A stretch of DNA of 49,879 nucleotides from Caballeronia choica (GCF_001544535.1 NZ_FCON02000054.1:1-49879), one strand, 5' to 3'; shown: positions 33,028-41,331, counted from the first letter of the stretch. Notes: generated from the letters alone by a model not told the origin. Translations and numbers: made by a program.

Positions 33028-33948
33028 TCATGCCCGCTTGCGACGCGTCGTTTTCCGGGCGGGACGCGCGGGCGCCGGGGCCGCTTCCTGCGCCTCTTCT
33101 TCCGCATCGTCTTCGGCTTCATCGGCAGCGGCGCCGCGCTTCGCTGCCGGCTTGCCCTTCTTCAGGCTGCGCTTGAGCAGTTCCGACAAGTCCAGGATCT
33201 CCGCCGACGACTTGCCCTCGCCGGACTCCTCGACCTCCGCGACTTCGGCCGTCTTGCCCTCCTTCACCTTCTTCTCGACGAGCGCCATGATGTCTTCGCG
33301 GAACGTGTCGTGATACTTGGCCGGGTCCCACGTGTCGCTCATGTCTTCGATGAGGCGCTTCGCCATCTCCAGTTCCTTGGGCGTGACGCCCGCTTTCTTG
33401 GTGTCTTCGGCGGGGAACTTGAATTCATCGAAGTCGCGGACTTCGTCGGCCCAGCGCAGCGTGTTGAGCGCGAGCGCCGGACCCACCGGAATCAGCGCCG
33501 CGAGATGCTGCTTGTTGTGCAAGACGACGCTCGCGATGCCGATCTTGCCGGTGTCCTTCAGTGCGTCGCGCAAGAGGGCGTAGACCTTTTCGCCCTTGCG
33601 GTCGGGCGCGAGATAGTACGGCGTGTCGAGCGAAAGGAACGAGATTTCGGGCGCCTCGATGAAGGCGAGGATATCGACTGTCTGCGTCGATTCGGGATTG
33701 GCCGAGCGGATCTCGGCATCGGTCATCACGACGTACTTGCCCTTCTGGTATTCGAAGCCGCGCACGATGTTGTCGCGCGTGACTTCCTTGCCCGTGTTCT
33801 TGTTGATCTGCTTGTAGCCGATGGGGTCCATCGACCGCTTGTCGAGCAGATTGAAGCCGACCTTCTCCGACTGCGTCGCCGGATAGAGTTGCACGGGCAC
33901 GTGGACCAGCCCGAAGCTGATCGCGCCTTTCCAGATCATGTGCGGCAT
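33028..33948 (-). CDS. ku: Ku DNA end-binding protein
   Basis: A 306-residue bacterial Ku homodimer subunit. It begins MIWKGAISFGLVHVPVQLY, the family start, and holds the core bridge and beta-barrel region to about residue 255 (TLRWADEVRDFDEFKF, KELEMAKRLIEDMS). The last 50 residues are a flexible Glu/Ala then Lys/Arg-rich tail, which in Ku proteins helps DNA threading and LigD recruitment. It forms a probable operon with ligD and makes two-component end joining complete. Confidence 0.95.
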   Translation of the reverse strand: MPHMIWKGAISFGLVHVPVQLYPATQSEKVGFNLLDKRSMDPIGYKQINKNTGKEVTRDNIVRGFEYQKGKYVVMTDAEIRSANPESTQTVDILAFIEAPEISFLSLDTPYYLAPDRKGEKVYALLRDALKDTGKIGIASVVLHNKQHLAALIPVGPALALNTLRWADEVRDFDEFKFPAEDTKKAGVTPKELEMAKRLIEDMSDTWDPAKYHDTFREDIMALVEKKVKEGKTAEVAEVEESGEGKSSAEILDLSELLKRSLKKGKPAAKRGAAADEAEDDAEEEAQEAAPAPARPARKTTRRKRA

Positions 33949-34220
33949 CGCGATTCCTCGCTCGAACCTGAGTCGGTGCGCGTTGGGTTTTGGGAAGTCG
34001 CAGGCCGGCGCTGTGCGGCGGCCGGAGCGTATCGGAAGGCAGCAGAAAACGTGCCAGAGGGGTTGTGGCGGTGGCGCGGCAAAAGCGGCGGTTTCGTGTC
34101 CGCCAGGTGCCGGTAACGATTGCCGTGCGGTGGGATTTTTGGCCGATGCAGGCGCGCATCAACGCCGCTAGGCTGATTGGGTCCTGCCAGAAGTCGACGA
34201 CGCGTGTGACGTGCGAATAT
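33949..34220. other. Upstream region of ku
   Basis: About 270 nt without a gene, between the ku start and the inverted repeat at 34221. The ku promoter must lie here on the minus strand, but no clear -35/-10 was identified. Confidence 0.4.
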
Positions 34221-34254
34221 GTCATTGAGATACACTATTCATCAGATCAATGAC
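34221..34254. promoter_or_regulatory. 8-bp inverted repeat before the truncated Cys/His reading frame
   Basis: GTCATTGA (34221-34228) and TCAATGAC (34247-34254) are perfect inverted arms with an 18-nt spacer. The right arm abuts the GGAG ribosome site at 34255-34258, and TACACT inside the spacer could be a -10 element. It may be an operator or an RNA hairpin that covers the ribosome site. Confidence 0.45.
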
Positions 34255-34265
34255 GGAGCATGTGT

Positions 34266-34451
34266 ATGGGCATCAAGATGGGTGTTGCGCTGGACAGTGC
34301 CGGGCGGGAATGGCACGCCGACACTTACGTCAAGGGGCAGGGACTGGAGCCACTTCGATGTGAACGCTGTCCGACACCGGTAGCTCACCAGGCCGCCCAT
34401 ACGCGGGAACGCGATGATCGCTCGATCTACGTTCCAGCATATTTCAGATAG
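34266..34451 (+). pseudogene. Truncated Cys/His-rich protein, possible CoiA-like N-terminus
   Basis: A 61-residue reading frame with GGAG 7 nt before the ATG at 34266. It contains GVALDSAGREWHADTYVKGQ, then LRCERCPTPVAHQAAHTRERDDRS in two parts, ending VPAYFR. The CxxCPxP-H-H arrangement and the layout resemble the N-terminal zinc-binding part of competence-protein-CoiA-like proteins found on mobile regions, which are several hundred residues long. It stops where such proteins continue, so it looks like a fragment. A single-base insertion near the end would extend it about 36 residues, an alternative explanation. It may also be a real small protein. Confidence 0.35.
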
Positions 34452-34502
34452 ATAAGCGCACTCCCCCTGCAGAGATTGTTTCCGGTTTACTCGTCAGCGG
34501 AG

Positions 34503-34892
34503 CTAAACGTACCGGACCGGAGCAAAGTCGTATCGCTTGATCTGCTCATCATGGGTCAGCAGCACAATGCCTTCTGACATCGCCTGACCGACGAGTAGCC
34601 GGTCAAACGGATCTTTGTGGAGCGGCGGAAGGGCCGCAACTTCGAACGCGTGTTGCGCTTCAATGGATAGTTCTTCGTAGCCAGCGTCGAGCAGGTTTCT
34701 GCGAAAAACGCGCGCGTCGACCTGGAAATCGTCACGTCCCAGCGCGCTCTTGATCACGATTTCCCACAGGCTCGCGACGCTGAAGTAAAGAGTGTTTTCG
34801 GTGTCCTCGATGGCCGTGCGCGCTTCGCCGGGCAAGGCAGGATCGTCGGCAGCCGCCCAGACCAGCAGATGGGTGTCGAGCAGCAGTTTCAC
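34503..34892 (-). CDS. vapC: PIN-domain toxin (VapC-like), module 1
   Basis: A 129-residue PIN-domain ribonuclease toxin. It starts MKLLLDTHLLVWA (first metal-binding aspartate D6), has the LYFSVASLWEIVIK segment with conserved Glu, and the C-terminal HKDPFDRLLVGQA, providing the remaining acidic residues. This is the short, type II toxin form paired with Phd-type antitoxins. Its start overlaps the antitoxin stop by 4 nt. GC content is lower than in neighbouring genes, consistent with transfer. Confidence 0.87.
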   Translation of the reverse strand: MKLLLDTHLLVWAAADDPALPGEARTAIEDTENTLYFSVASLWEIVIKSALGRDDFQVDARVFRRNLLDAGYEELSIEAQHAFEVAALPPLHKDPFDRLLVGQAMSEGIVLLTHDEQIKRYDFAPVRYV

Positions 34893-35140
34893 GTCGCCTT
34901 GCCCTCGAACATGCCGGCGATTTCGTCTGCGCCCATGGTGTCAAAGTCAGCCGGAACCTTGATCTGCCCCTTCATAAAGCCAATCCGCCGTGGTGATTTT
35001 CCAACTTCCACATCAATGCGCACGACCTTGACCAGCGGCTTGCCAGCCTTGGCGATCACGAACGGCTCGCCGCCATTCACGGTTTCCTCAATGAGCCGCG
35101 ACAGATTGGTCTTGGCATCATGGATGTTGTAGACCTGCAT
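34889..35140 (-). CDS. Phd/YefM-family antitoxin, module 1
   Basis: An 83-residue antitoxin with the Phd/YefM DNA-binding start MQVYNIHDAKTNLSRLIEE and the AKAGKPLVKVVRI strand, followed by a C-terminal segment that should wrap the PIN toxin. It is translated first, with the toxin start overlapping its stop. It probably represses its own operon at the repeats just upstream. Confidence 0.87.
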   Translation of the reverse strand: MQVYNIHDAKTNLSRLIEETVNGGEPFVIAKAGKPLVKVVRIDVEVGKSPRRIGFMKGQIKVPADFDTMGADEIAGMFEGKAT

Positions 35141-35151
35141 GATTGCACCAA

Positions 35152-35178
35152 TAAACTTAGTTCACTGGACTTAGTTTA
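35152..35178. promoter_or_regulatory. Operator of toxin-antitoxin module 1
   Basis: Two direct copies of ACTTAGTT (35155-35162 and 35169-35176) lie 6 nt apart, and the outer ends TAAACT and AGTTTA form an inverted repeat. The site begins 11 nt upstream of the antitoxin start. It shares GGACTTAGT with GGACTAAGT of module 2. Confidence 0.6.
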
Positions 35179-35534
35179 CCCGGGAAGCCACCGTCCCGCA
35201 ATCGCCGCGCGGAAAACCCTCCGCACCATATGACCACTGCCAGCAGGGCTTGCGGCCGGTCCACCACATGCTGAAGGCAGGGCGACCGGATCCGTGAAGA
35301 ATCAGGCACCTAGCATTACGCCCCATCTAGTTATCCGCAAGGCTGCCCACAGAAAGGGGATAACCCGATCCGTCATTGTTGCATTCGCTCCCCCGTGTCC
35401 TGCCTGACCTGGATTGCGTGAAGGAGCCGACCGGGCGAAACTCAAAGATGGGGATGAAATCGACAGTTAGTTGCGTTAGCGACTTCAAATGCAGCCATAT
35501 CGAATCCGCCTCGGCGGGTCCGAAGGCAAGCGGG
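35179..35534. other. Gene-free stretch between module 1 and the exported protein
   Basis: About 355 nt without a convincing gene. It contains TTATCCGCA at 35331 and GGGGATAA at 35356, loosely like the DnaA-type words in the 16.6-17.2 kb gap, and a CCGCC/GGCGG mini-hairpin near 35507. No terminator with a T-run is visible for the exported-protein gene. Confidence 0.4.
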
Positions 35535-36089
35535 TTATTTCCGGCTGGCGCTGACTGTGAGCTGCGTCCCGTCGTTCAAGGTGACGGTCTTGGTACTGCC
35601 GGTCGTCGGCATCGTGAAACGCACGATCTGGCTCAGGCGATTCTCGACCGGGCATTGCAGCGCCTTGCCGCTCACCATCACCTTGTTCGTGCCCTTCGGC
35701 GCGCGCGCCTGGAAACTGAGCTGGACGTTCGCCGAACCGTTGTCCGCGACCACCGCGGCAAAGCGGATCTGCACCTGCCGGACCGCCTTCCCTTCCGCGT
35801 TGCGCGCGAGCCCCGCCGCGTTGGGGCAATCGTCGGGCACCGCCTGCGCGCCGCCTGGCGCCGCGCTCTGCCAGGTGAAGTCGTCGGTCTGGCCCGAGCG
35901 AATCGTGCGTGTTTCCTGCTCGTTGCCGAACGTCTTCGACGTCATCTTCACCGTGTACTTGATCGGCCCGTCATTGGCGGCCTCTTCCTGAACCTTGATG
36001 CCCGGCGTCGCATGGACCGCCGATGCAACCAGGAATGCGAGCGCCGCGAAACCGGCTCGAGAGCGACAAACGTTCAGACGACGATTCAT
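35535..36089 (-). CDS. Exported protein of unknown function
   Basis: A 184-residue protein with a Sec signal peptide: basic MNRRLNVCRSR, hydrophobic AGFAALAFLVAS, cleavage near VHA-TPG. The mature part is rich in beta-strand patterns (IKYTVKMTSKTF, VQIRFAAVVADNG, KTVTLNDGTQLTV) and has two cysteines. No family was recognised. GGAGG lies 7 nt before the ATG at 36089, preferred over an upstream start. Confidence 0.7.
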   Translation of the reverse strand: MNRRLNVCRSRAGFAALAFLVASAVHATPGIKVQEEAANDGPIKYTVKMTSKTFGNEQETRTIRSGQTDDFTWQSAAPGGAQAVPDDCPNAAGLARNAEGKAVRQVQIRFAAVVADNGSANVQLSFQARAPKGTNKVMVSGKALQCPVENRLSQIVRFTMPTTGSTKTVTLNDGTQLTVSASRK

Positions 36090-36247
36090 GCCGGCACCTC
36101 CGAAGTGGGTCGTCACGCGAGCCGAGGCGGACGCGGGAGGCGCGCGCGTGGAGTCGCGTGAGGCGGTTCAGTCTAGCGCGGCGCACGCCGGACGGCCCTA
36201 GGGAAAACCCGTGCCCCGTCCGGCGGACCAGCATGACGACGCGTGCT

Positions 36248-37264
36248 TCAGAACCCCGTCAAAACGAGCTTGCCGATCGAGCGCCCTTCTTCCAGCAGCC
36301 GATGCGCCTCGCGCAGGTTGGCCGCGTCGATCTTGCCGAGGTTGCGGCCGAGCGTGGTGGTGAGCGTGCCTGCGTCGATCAGCCGCGCCACCTCCGACAG
36401 CAGCTTGTGCTGTTCGATCATGTCGGGCGTGCCGAACATCGAGCGCGTGAACATGAACTCCCAATGAAACGCGGCGCTCTTCGACTTCAGCAATTCGACT
36501 TGGAGCGGCCGGCTGTTTTCCACGATCGTGCAGATTCCGCCCTGCGGCTTGACGACTTCGGCGGCGGCCGGGAAGTGCTTGTCGGTGTCGTTGAAGATCA
36601 GCACGTAGTCGACGTTCTCGAATCCGATCGCCTTGAGTTGCTTCGGGATGTCGTCGAAGTGGTTGACGATGTGATCGGCGCCGAGCTCGGTCGCCCATTT
36701 CGCCGATTCAGGCCGCGACGCGGTCGCGATCACGGTCAGCTTCGCGACCTTCTTGGCGAGCTGGATGCCGATCGAGCCGACCCCGCCCGCGCCGCCGATG
36801 ATCAGCACCGACTTGCCCTCGTCCGCGCCTTGCGGCGACACGCCGAGGCGCTCGAAAAGCGCTTCCCACGCGGTGATCGTCGTGAGCGGGAGCGCGGCCG
36901 CGTGCGTGAAGTCGAGCGACTTCGGCTTCGCGCCGACGATCCGTTCGTCGACGAGATGAAACTCGCAGTTCGCGCCGTGCCGCGTGACGCTGCCCGCGTA
37001 GTACACCGGATCGCCCGGCTTGAAAAGCGTTGCGTCCGGACCGACCGCCTCGACGACGCCCGCCGCGTCCCAGCCGAGTACGCGCGGTGTTTCCTCGACC
37101 TTGTCCTTCGGCGCCCGGACTTTGGTGTCGACCGGGTTCACCGAGATCGCCTCGATTTTCACCAGCAGGTCGCGGCCGGTCGGCGCGGGCTTGTCGAGTT
37201 CGATGTCGATCAGCGATTCGGGGTTGGAAATCGGGAGATAGCGGGTCAGGGCGACGGCTTTCAT
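36248..37264 (-). CDS. Zinc-type alcohol dehydrogenase/quinone oxidoreductase family protein
   Basis: A 338-residue medium-chain dehydrogenase/reductase. It starts MKAVALTRYLPI, has the catalytic-domain text SVNPVDTKVRA and VLGWDAAGVVEAVG, and the nucleotide-binding loop IIGGAGGVGSIGIQLAKK. The structural zinc cysteines of true alcohol dehydrogenases are absent, so it is probably a zinc-free quinone or enone reductase of the ZADH1 type using NADPH. GGAG 6 nt before the ATG at 37264 sets the start. It is divergent from a LysR regulator, which likely controls it. Confidence 0.85.
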   Translation of the reverse strand: MKAVALTRYLPISNPESLIDIELDKPAPTGRDLLVKIEAISVNPVDTKVRAPKDKVEETPRVLGWDAAGVVEAVGPDATLFKPGDPVYYAGSVTRHGANCEFHLVDERIVGAKPKSLDFTHAAALPLTTITAWEALFERLGVSPQGADEGKSVLIIGGAGGVGSIGIQLAKKVAKLTVIATASRPESAKWATELGADHIVNHFDDIPKQLKAIGFENVDYVLIFNDTDKHFPAAAEVVKPQGGICTIVENSRPLQVELLKSKSAAFHWEFMFTRSMFGTPDMIEQHKLLSEVARLIDAGTLTTTLGRNLGKIDAANLREAHRLLEEGRSIGKLVLTGF

Positions 37265-37344
37265 GGTGGCTCCTTCAATGAACGTTCGATGGATTCCGCA
37301 ACGCATGGACCCGATGCTATGCCGATCCGGGTTCATTGAAAACC

Positions 37345-37355
37345 GTCATAATGAC
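37345..37355. promoter_or_regulatory. Palindrome in the LysR/dehydrogenase gap
   Basis: GTCAT-A-ATGAC is a perfect 5-bp-arm palindrome in the 118-nt divergent gap, 28 nt before the LysR start. It is a candidate binding site for the LysR protein; the short arms leave this uncertain. Confidence 0.35.
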
Positions 37356-37382
37356 TGAAACATTATTCGGAAAAACAAGCAA

Positions 37383-38339
37383 ATGGCTTCTGAATTTCCG
37401 GTCGGCGACCTGTCGCGGGATCGCCTCGATCTGCTCGATGTCGCGCTGTTCGTGCGCGCGGCGGCGCTGGCGAACGTGTCGTCGGCGGGACGCGAGTTCG
37501 GGTTGTCGGCGGCGGCCGCAAGCGCGCGGCTCGCCGGCCTCGAACGCACGCTTGGCGCGCGGCTCCTGCATCGCACGACGCGCCGCATCAGCGTCACGCA
37601 GGAAGGTGAAGTCTTTGCGCAACATGCGCGGCAATTGCTCGATTCCGCCGAGGCCGCCCGCGCCTCGGTCGGCCGCGCGCTTGCCGAGCCGTTCGGCCGC
37701 TTGCGCGTGACCATGCCGTCGTCGCTCGGACGCCAGCACGTCTCGCCGCTGATTCCCGCGTTCCTGCGGCAGTATCCGGGCGTTTCGGTGGACTTGCGGC
37801 TGACGGACCAGGTTGTCGATCTGGTCGATGCCGGCATCGACCTCGCGATCCGCATCGGCGCGCTGAAGGATTCGACGCTCGTCGCCCGCAAGCTCGCGAG
37901 CAACCGGCGCGTGCTGTGCGCGTCGCCGGCGTATCTGGAAGCGCACGGCACGCCGCGCCATCCGGCGGATCTCGCGCAGCACGAATGCGTGATCCTCGCG
38001 GATCAGCGCGACTGGGGCTTCGTCACGCCAACGGGCGTGATCGACGTGCGGGTATCGGGGCGGCTCGTGACAGACAACGGCGAAGTGATCCGCGATGCGC
38101 TCGCGGCCGGTTTCGGCATCGGGCTGAAGTCGACGTGGAGTGTTGCGCCGCTTTTGCACAGCGGCGAACTCGTGACCGTGCTCGACGATTATCCGCTCGC
38201 CGAGACGGTCGCGATCTGGGCGGTCTATCCGAGCCGGGTGTTCGTGCCGCCAAAGACGCTCGCTTTGGTCGACTTCCTCGCCGCGCAGTTCGGCGAGCCG
38301 CCGTATTGGGATGCCGAACCGGCGCGGGTGATGCGGTAG
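37383..38339 (+). CDS. LysR-family regulator divergent from the dehydrogenase
   Basis: A 318-residue LysR-type regulator with HTH in about residues 18-75 (LDLLDVALFVRAAALANVSSAGREFG, then ARLAGLERTLGARLLHRTTRRISV split by normal spacing) and an effector domain containing FGRLRVTMPSSLGRQHVSPL and AGIDLAIRIG. This form belongs to the large CrgA/DsdC-like branch regulating neighbouring oxidoreductases. The effector is unknown. Its stop lies 10 nt from the end of the convergent P450 gene. Confidence 0.88.
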   Translation: MASEFPVGDLSRDRLDLLDVALFVRAAALANVSSAGREFGLSAAAASARLAGLERTLGARLLHRTTRRISVTQEGEVFAQHARQLLDSAEAARASVGRALAEPFGRLRVTMPSSLGRQHVSPLIPAFLRQYPGVSVDLRLTDQVVDLVDAGIDLAIRIGALKDSTLVARKLASNRRVLCASPAYLEAHGTPRHPADLAQHECVILADQRDWGFVTPTGVIDVRVSGRLVTDNGEVIRDALAAGFGIGLKSTWSVAPLLHSGELVTVLDDYPLAETVAIWAVYPSRVFVPPKTLALVDFLAAQFGEPPYWDAEPARVMR

Positions 38340-38349
38340 CCACGCCGCT

Positions 38350-39594
38350 TCATTCGATGGAAACCGGCGCCCCGACAAAGCCGCGAAAGCGCGCCCGCGC
38401 CGCGCGCTCCGGCTCGCCGCTCATCCGATACGCCGGAAACCGCGCGACGAAGCGCCCGATCGCGATGCGCGCTTCCAGCCGCGCGAGCGACAGCCCCGCG
38501 CACTGGTGAACGCCGAAACCGAACGCGAGATGCCGGTTCGGCTCGCGGCCGATGTCGAAACGCTCCGGCGTCTCGAACTGCGCGGGATCGCGATTGGCCG
38601 CGCCGATGCAAAGCGTGACCGGCGTGCCACGCGGAACGGGCGTCTCGCCGATCAGCGCATCGGCGACGGCGATCCGGTTGCCGAGCTGGTTCGAGCTCTC
38701 GAAGCGCAGGCACTCCTCGATCGCGCTTTCCAGCAGCGCCGGCTCCCGCTGCAAGCGCTCGCGTTCGCCGGGCCACGCCGCGAGCAGCACGAGGCCGTTG
38801 CCGATCAGGTTGGTGGTCGTCTCGTGGCCCGCGTTGAGGATGAAGATGCAGTTGTGCAGCAGTTCGGCCTCGTCGAGCCGCTCGCCGTCCGTCTCGCCAT
38901 CGATCAGGCGCGTGAGCACGTCGTGTTGCGGATCGCCCGGCCGCGCGCGGCGCGCGGCGACCAGCCCTTTCAGATAGTCGATGAACTCCGTCACCGCGCG
39001 GTTGCCGCGGGCTTGCTGGTCGGCGTTCAGTGACGGTTCCAGCGCGCCCAGGATCGCCAGCGACCAGTCGCGCAGCGGACCGCGCTCGTCGTGCGGCACG
39101 TCGAGCAGGTTGCCGATCACCTCGACGGGAATCGCCGACGCGAAATCGTCGATCAGATCGAACTGCCCGCGCGCTTCGGCCCGATCGAGCAGGCCGTCGA
39201 CGAGCGCGATCAGCCCCGGCTCCATCGCCGCGATCGCGCGCGCCGTCAACGCGCCCGCGATCAGCTTTCGCACGCGCGTGTGGCGCGGCGCGTCGTTGAA
39301 GACGAGGCTCGTCGTGTGATGCGCATGGAGCGGCGTGCCGGCGCCGTACTTCGGTCCGAACTCGACCGTCTTGTCGGAGCTGAACACCTTCGCATCGCGA
39401 TAGACCGCCTGGATGTCGCGGTATCGCGTGAGAAACAGCGAGCCGTCGGGCATGCGCTTGATCGGCTCGTGTGTGCGCAGCGCGTCGTAGATCGGATACG
39501 GGTTCGCGTAGAACGAGGCGTCGAGGTGGCGCAGGTCGAATGTGCGGGCGAGTTCGGCGGCCTCGGCTGAGGCTGCGGGTACGGCGGAATTCAT
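38350..39594 (-). CDS. Cytochrome P450 monooxygenase
   Basis: A 414-residue soluble bacterial P450. It has the I-helix oxygen-activation motif AGHETT at 255-260, the ExxR pair E294/R297 and the heme-ligand loop FGFGVHQCAG with C365 as the axial thiolate. GGAG precedes the ATG at 39594. No ferredoxin or reductase gene is nearby, so it would have to borrow a redox partner. The substrate is unknown; the sequence resembles CYP107/CYP109-type enzymes, which act on fatty acids, polyketides or terpenoids (inference). The dehydrogenase and LysR gene next to it may be functionally linked. Confidence 0.9.
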   Translation of the reverse strand: MNSAVPAASAEAAELARTFDLRHLDASFYANPYPIYDALRTHEPIKRMPDGSLFLTRYRDIQAVYRDAKVFSSDKTVEFGPKYGAGTPLHAHHTTSLVFNDAPRHTRVRKLIAGALTARAIAAMEPGLIALVDGLLDRAEARGQFDLIDDFASAIPVEVIGNLLDVPHDERGPLRDWSLAILGALEPSLNADQQARGNRAVTEFIDYLKGLVAARRARPGDPQHDVLTRLIDGETDGERLDEAELLHNCIFILNAGHETTTNLIGNGLVLLAAWPGERERLQREPALLESAIEECLRFESSNQLGNRIAVADALIGETPVPRGTPVTLCIGAANRDPAQFETPERFDIGREPNRHLAFGFGVHQCAGLSLARLEARIAIGRFVARFPAYRMSGEPERAARARFRGFVGAPVSIE

Positions 39595-39711
39595 CGGAGT
39601 CTCCGGGTTCGATTCTTTTTGCGCATGATAGCCGCCGGGCGCGCGGCTCCGCCATCGGTCCGCGCCATTACAATGGCTGGTTTCGCTCCTTCCCTCTTTG
39701 CGCCGCCCTCA

Positions 39712-40560
39712 ATGAACCTCGTCGTCCAAAGCCCCTCTCCGATCGCCGACGCGCATCTCAAGCCGCTCGCCGCCCTCGCCCGCTCGTCGCAAACGATCCG
39801 CGCCGACGTCACACTCGTGCGCTTCATCGGCGCCGATCCGTTGCAGCGCCCCGACATCGACGCCTATTGCGGGGCGCATCGGCTCGATCACGCGTTCGTC
39901 GCGCCCGACGCGCGTCTCGCCGATTTCGGGCTCGTCGCGATGGACATGGATTCGACGCTGATCACGATCGAATGCATCGACGAAATCGCGGACTTTTGCG
40001 GACTGAAGGCCGACGTCGCGGCGATCACGGAAGCGTCGATGCGCGGCGAGATCAAGGACTTCAACGAGAGCCTGACGCGCCGCGTCGCGCTTTTGAAGGG
40101 GCTGGATGCGGGTGCGCTCGAACGCGTCTACGAGGAGCGGCTGCAACTGTCGCCGGGCGCGGAGACGATGCTCGCGGGTGCGCGCGCGGCCGGGTTGAAG
40201 ACGCTGCTCGTCTCCGGCGGCTTCACGTTCTTCACCGAGAAGCTGAAGGCGCGGCTCGGGCTGGATTTCACGAACGCGAATACGCTCGAGATCATCGACG
40301 GGAAGCTCACGGGGAAGGTGATCGGCGAGATCGTCAACGCCGATGTGAAAGCGCGGACGCTGCGCGAGACCTGCGCGAAGATCGGCATCGATCCGCAACG
40401 CGCCATCGCGATGGGTGACGGCTCCAACGATCTCAAGATGATGGCGGAAGCGGGCGTTTCGGTGGCATTTCGCGCGAAGCCGGTAGTGCGGGAAGCGGCG
40501 AGTGTCGCGTTTGATTTCGTGGGGCTGGATGGGTTGTTGCGCGTTTTTCCTACACCGTGA
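39712..40560 (+). CDS. serB: Phosphoserine phosphatase
   Basis: A 282-residue HAD-type phosphatase making serine from phosphoserine. The nucleophile motif VAMDMDSTLI gives D78 and D80; motif II is LLVSGGFTFF, and the late acidic motif is AMGDGSNDLKMM. An N-terminal regulatory extension of about 70 residues is typical of SerB. The ATG at 39712 gives the expected length; another ATG 13 codons upstream is possible. Its 3' end overlaps the convergent PIN toxin gene by 11 nt. Confidence 0.92.
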   Translation: MNLVVQSPSPIADAHLKPLAALARSSQTIRADVTLVRFIGADPLQRPDIDAYCGAHRLDHAFVAPDARLADFGLVAMDMDSTLITIECIDEIADFCGLKADVAAITEASMRGEIKDFNESLTRRVALLKGLDAGALERVYEERLQLSPGAETMLAGARAAGLKTLLVSGGFTFFTEKLKARLGLDFTNANTLEIIDGKLTGKVIGEIVNADVKARTLRETCAKIGIDPQRAIAMGDGSNDLKMMAEAGVSVAFRAKPVVREAASVAFDFVGLDGLLRVFPTP

Positions 40561-40930
40561 TGACCAGATCGGTGTACTTCGACAGATGGCCGTCCGAAGT
40601 GACCAAACGTAGCGGTTCGGACAGTGCTTGTGCGACCAGAAGCCGGTCGAACGGATCGCGATGAATGTCAGGCAGATCGCGAACCATCGCTGCGTGAACG
40701 GCTCGTACCGGCAATTCAGAAAAACCGCTCGCTTCAATTTCAGACACAAGGAGGTTCACGTCCACGTCGAGCTTGCCAAGCCCGGCCTTGATCGACGCTT
40801 CCCAAATACTCGCGCTGCTAACGAAAACATCGTCGGCATCCAGTATCAGCTTGCGTGCTGCTTTTGTCAGCTTGCGGTCGTCCATGACCGACCAGAGGTA
40901 GATGTGCGTATCGAGAAGCAGGCGCATCAA
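40550..40930 (-). CDS. vapC: PIN-domain toxin (VapC-like), module 2
   Basis: A 126-residue PIN-domain toxin starting MMRLLLDTHIYLWSV (metal aspartate D7), with FVSSASIWEASIKAGLG and the late HRDPFDRLLVAQAL. It is a paralogue of module 1 in layout, about one third identical by eye. A second ATG one codon later is equivalent. The gene ends inside the last 11 nt of serB on the opposite strand. Its start overlaps the antitoxin stop by 4 nt. Confidence 0.87.
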   Translation of the reverse strand: MMRLLLDTHIYLWSVMDDRKLTKAARKLILDADDVFVSSASIWEASIKAGLGKLDVDVNLLVSEIEASGFSELPVRAVHAAMVRDLPDIHRDPFDRLLVAQALSEPLRLVTSDGHLSKYTDLVITV

Positions 40931-41163
40931 CGGCCCTCGAATGCCGCGATCACGTCATCCGGCAGCGGTGCATCGAAGTCTTCCGCAATGCGAACCTTGC
41001 CCTTCAGCCCACCAAACCGGCGTGCCACCTTGAGCCGCTCCATCGGCACCAGCCGCGCGGCCGGTTTGCCCGCCTTGGCGATCACGATTTCTTCGCCGCT
41101 GGCTGCTGCATCGACCAAGCGCGAAAATTGGGTCTTCGCTTCGTGAATATTGACCGTTTGCAT
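40927..41163 (-). CDS. Phd/YefM-family antitoxin, module 2
   Basis: A 78-residue antitoxin beginning MQTVNIHEAKTQFSRLVDAA, with EIVIAKAGKPAARLVPMER, the same start and core as module 1. AGGAG lies 6 nt before the ATG. It is translated before the toxin and probably represses the promoter at 41188-41217. Confidence 0.87.
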   Translation of the reverse strand: MQTVNIHEAKTQFSRLVDAAASGEEIVIAKAGKPAARLVPMERLKVARRFGGLKGKVRIAEDFDAPLPDDVIAAFEGR

Positions 41164-41175
41164 ATCTGCTCCTAG

Positions 41176-41217
41176 TGGACTAAGTCCATATTAGTCCAGA
41201 TTGATCCACTTGGTCAA
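41176..41217 (-). promoter_or_regulatory. Promoter and operator of toxin-antitoxin module 2
   Basis: On the minus strand TTGACC (41212-41217) and TAATAT (41188-41193) are 18 nt apart, a strong sigma-70 pair. Just downstream is TGGACT-A-AGTCCA (41176-41188), a 6-bp-arm palindrome overlapping the start point, with a further TTAGTCCA at 41191-41198. A repressor bound here would block its own operon. Confidence 0.68.
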
Positions 41218-41331
41218 TACGCCCAGTGAGTCCAACTTCATGCCACGGTTCCGGTGAGATATCGACGCCAAATCGCCGCAGCCGTTCTTGTGCCCACCCC
41301 CGCGCGTCGCCGGACACCACCCGGAGTTGGT

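Noticed and set aside
34266-34451. Interpreting the 61-residue frame as an active CoiA-like competence protein
   Set aside because: It has only part of a Cys/His N-terminus and no nuclease region; kept as a probable fragment.
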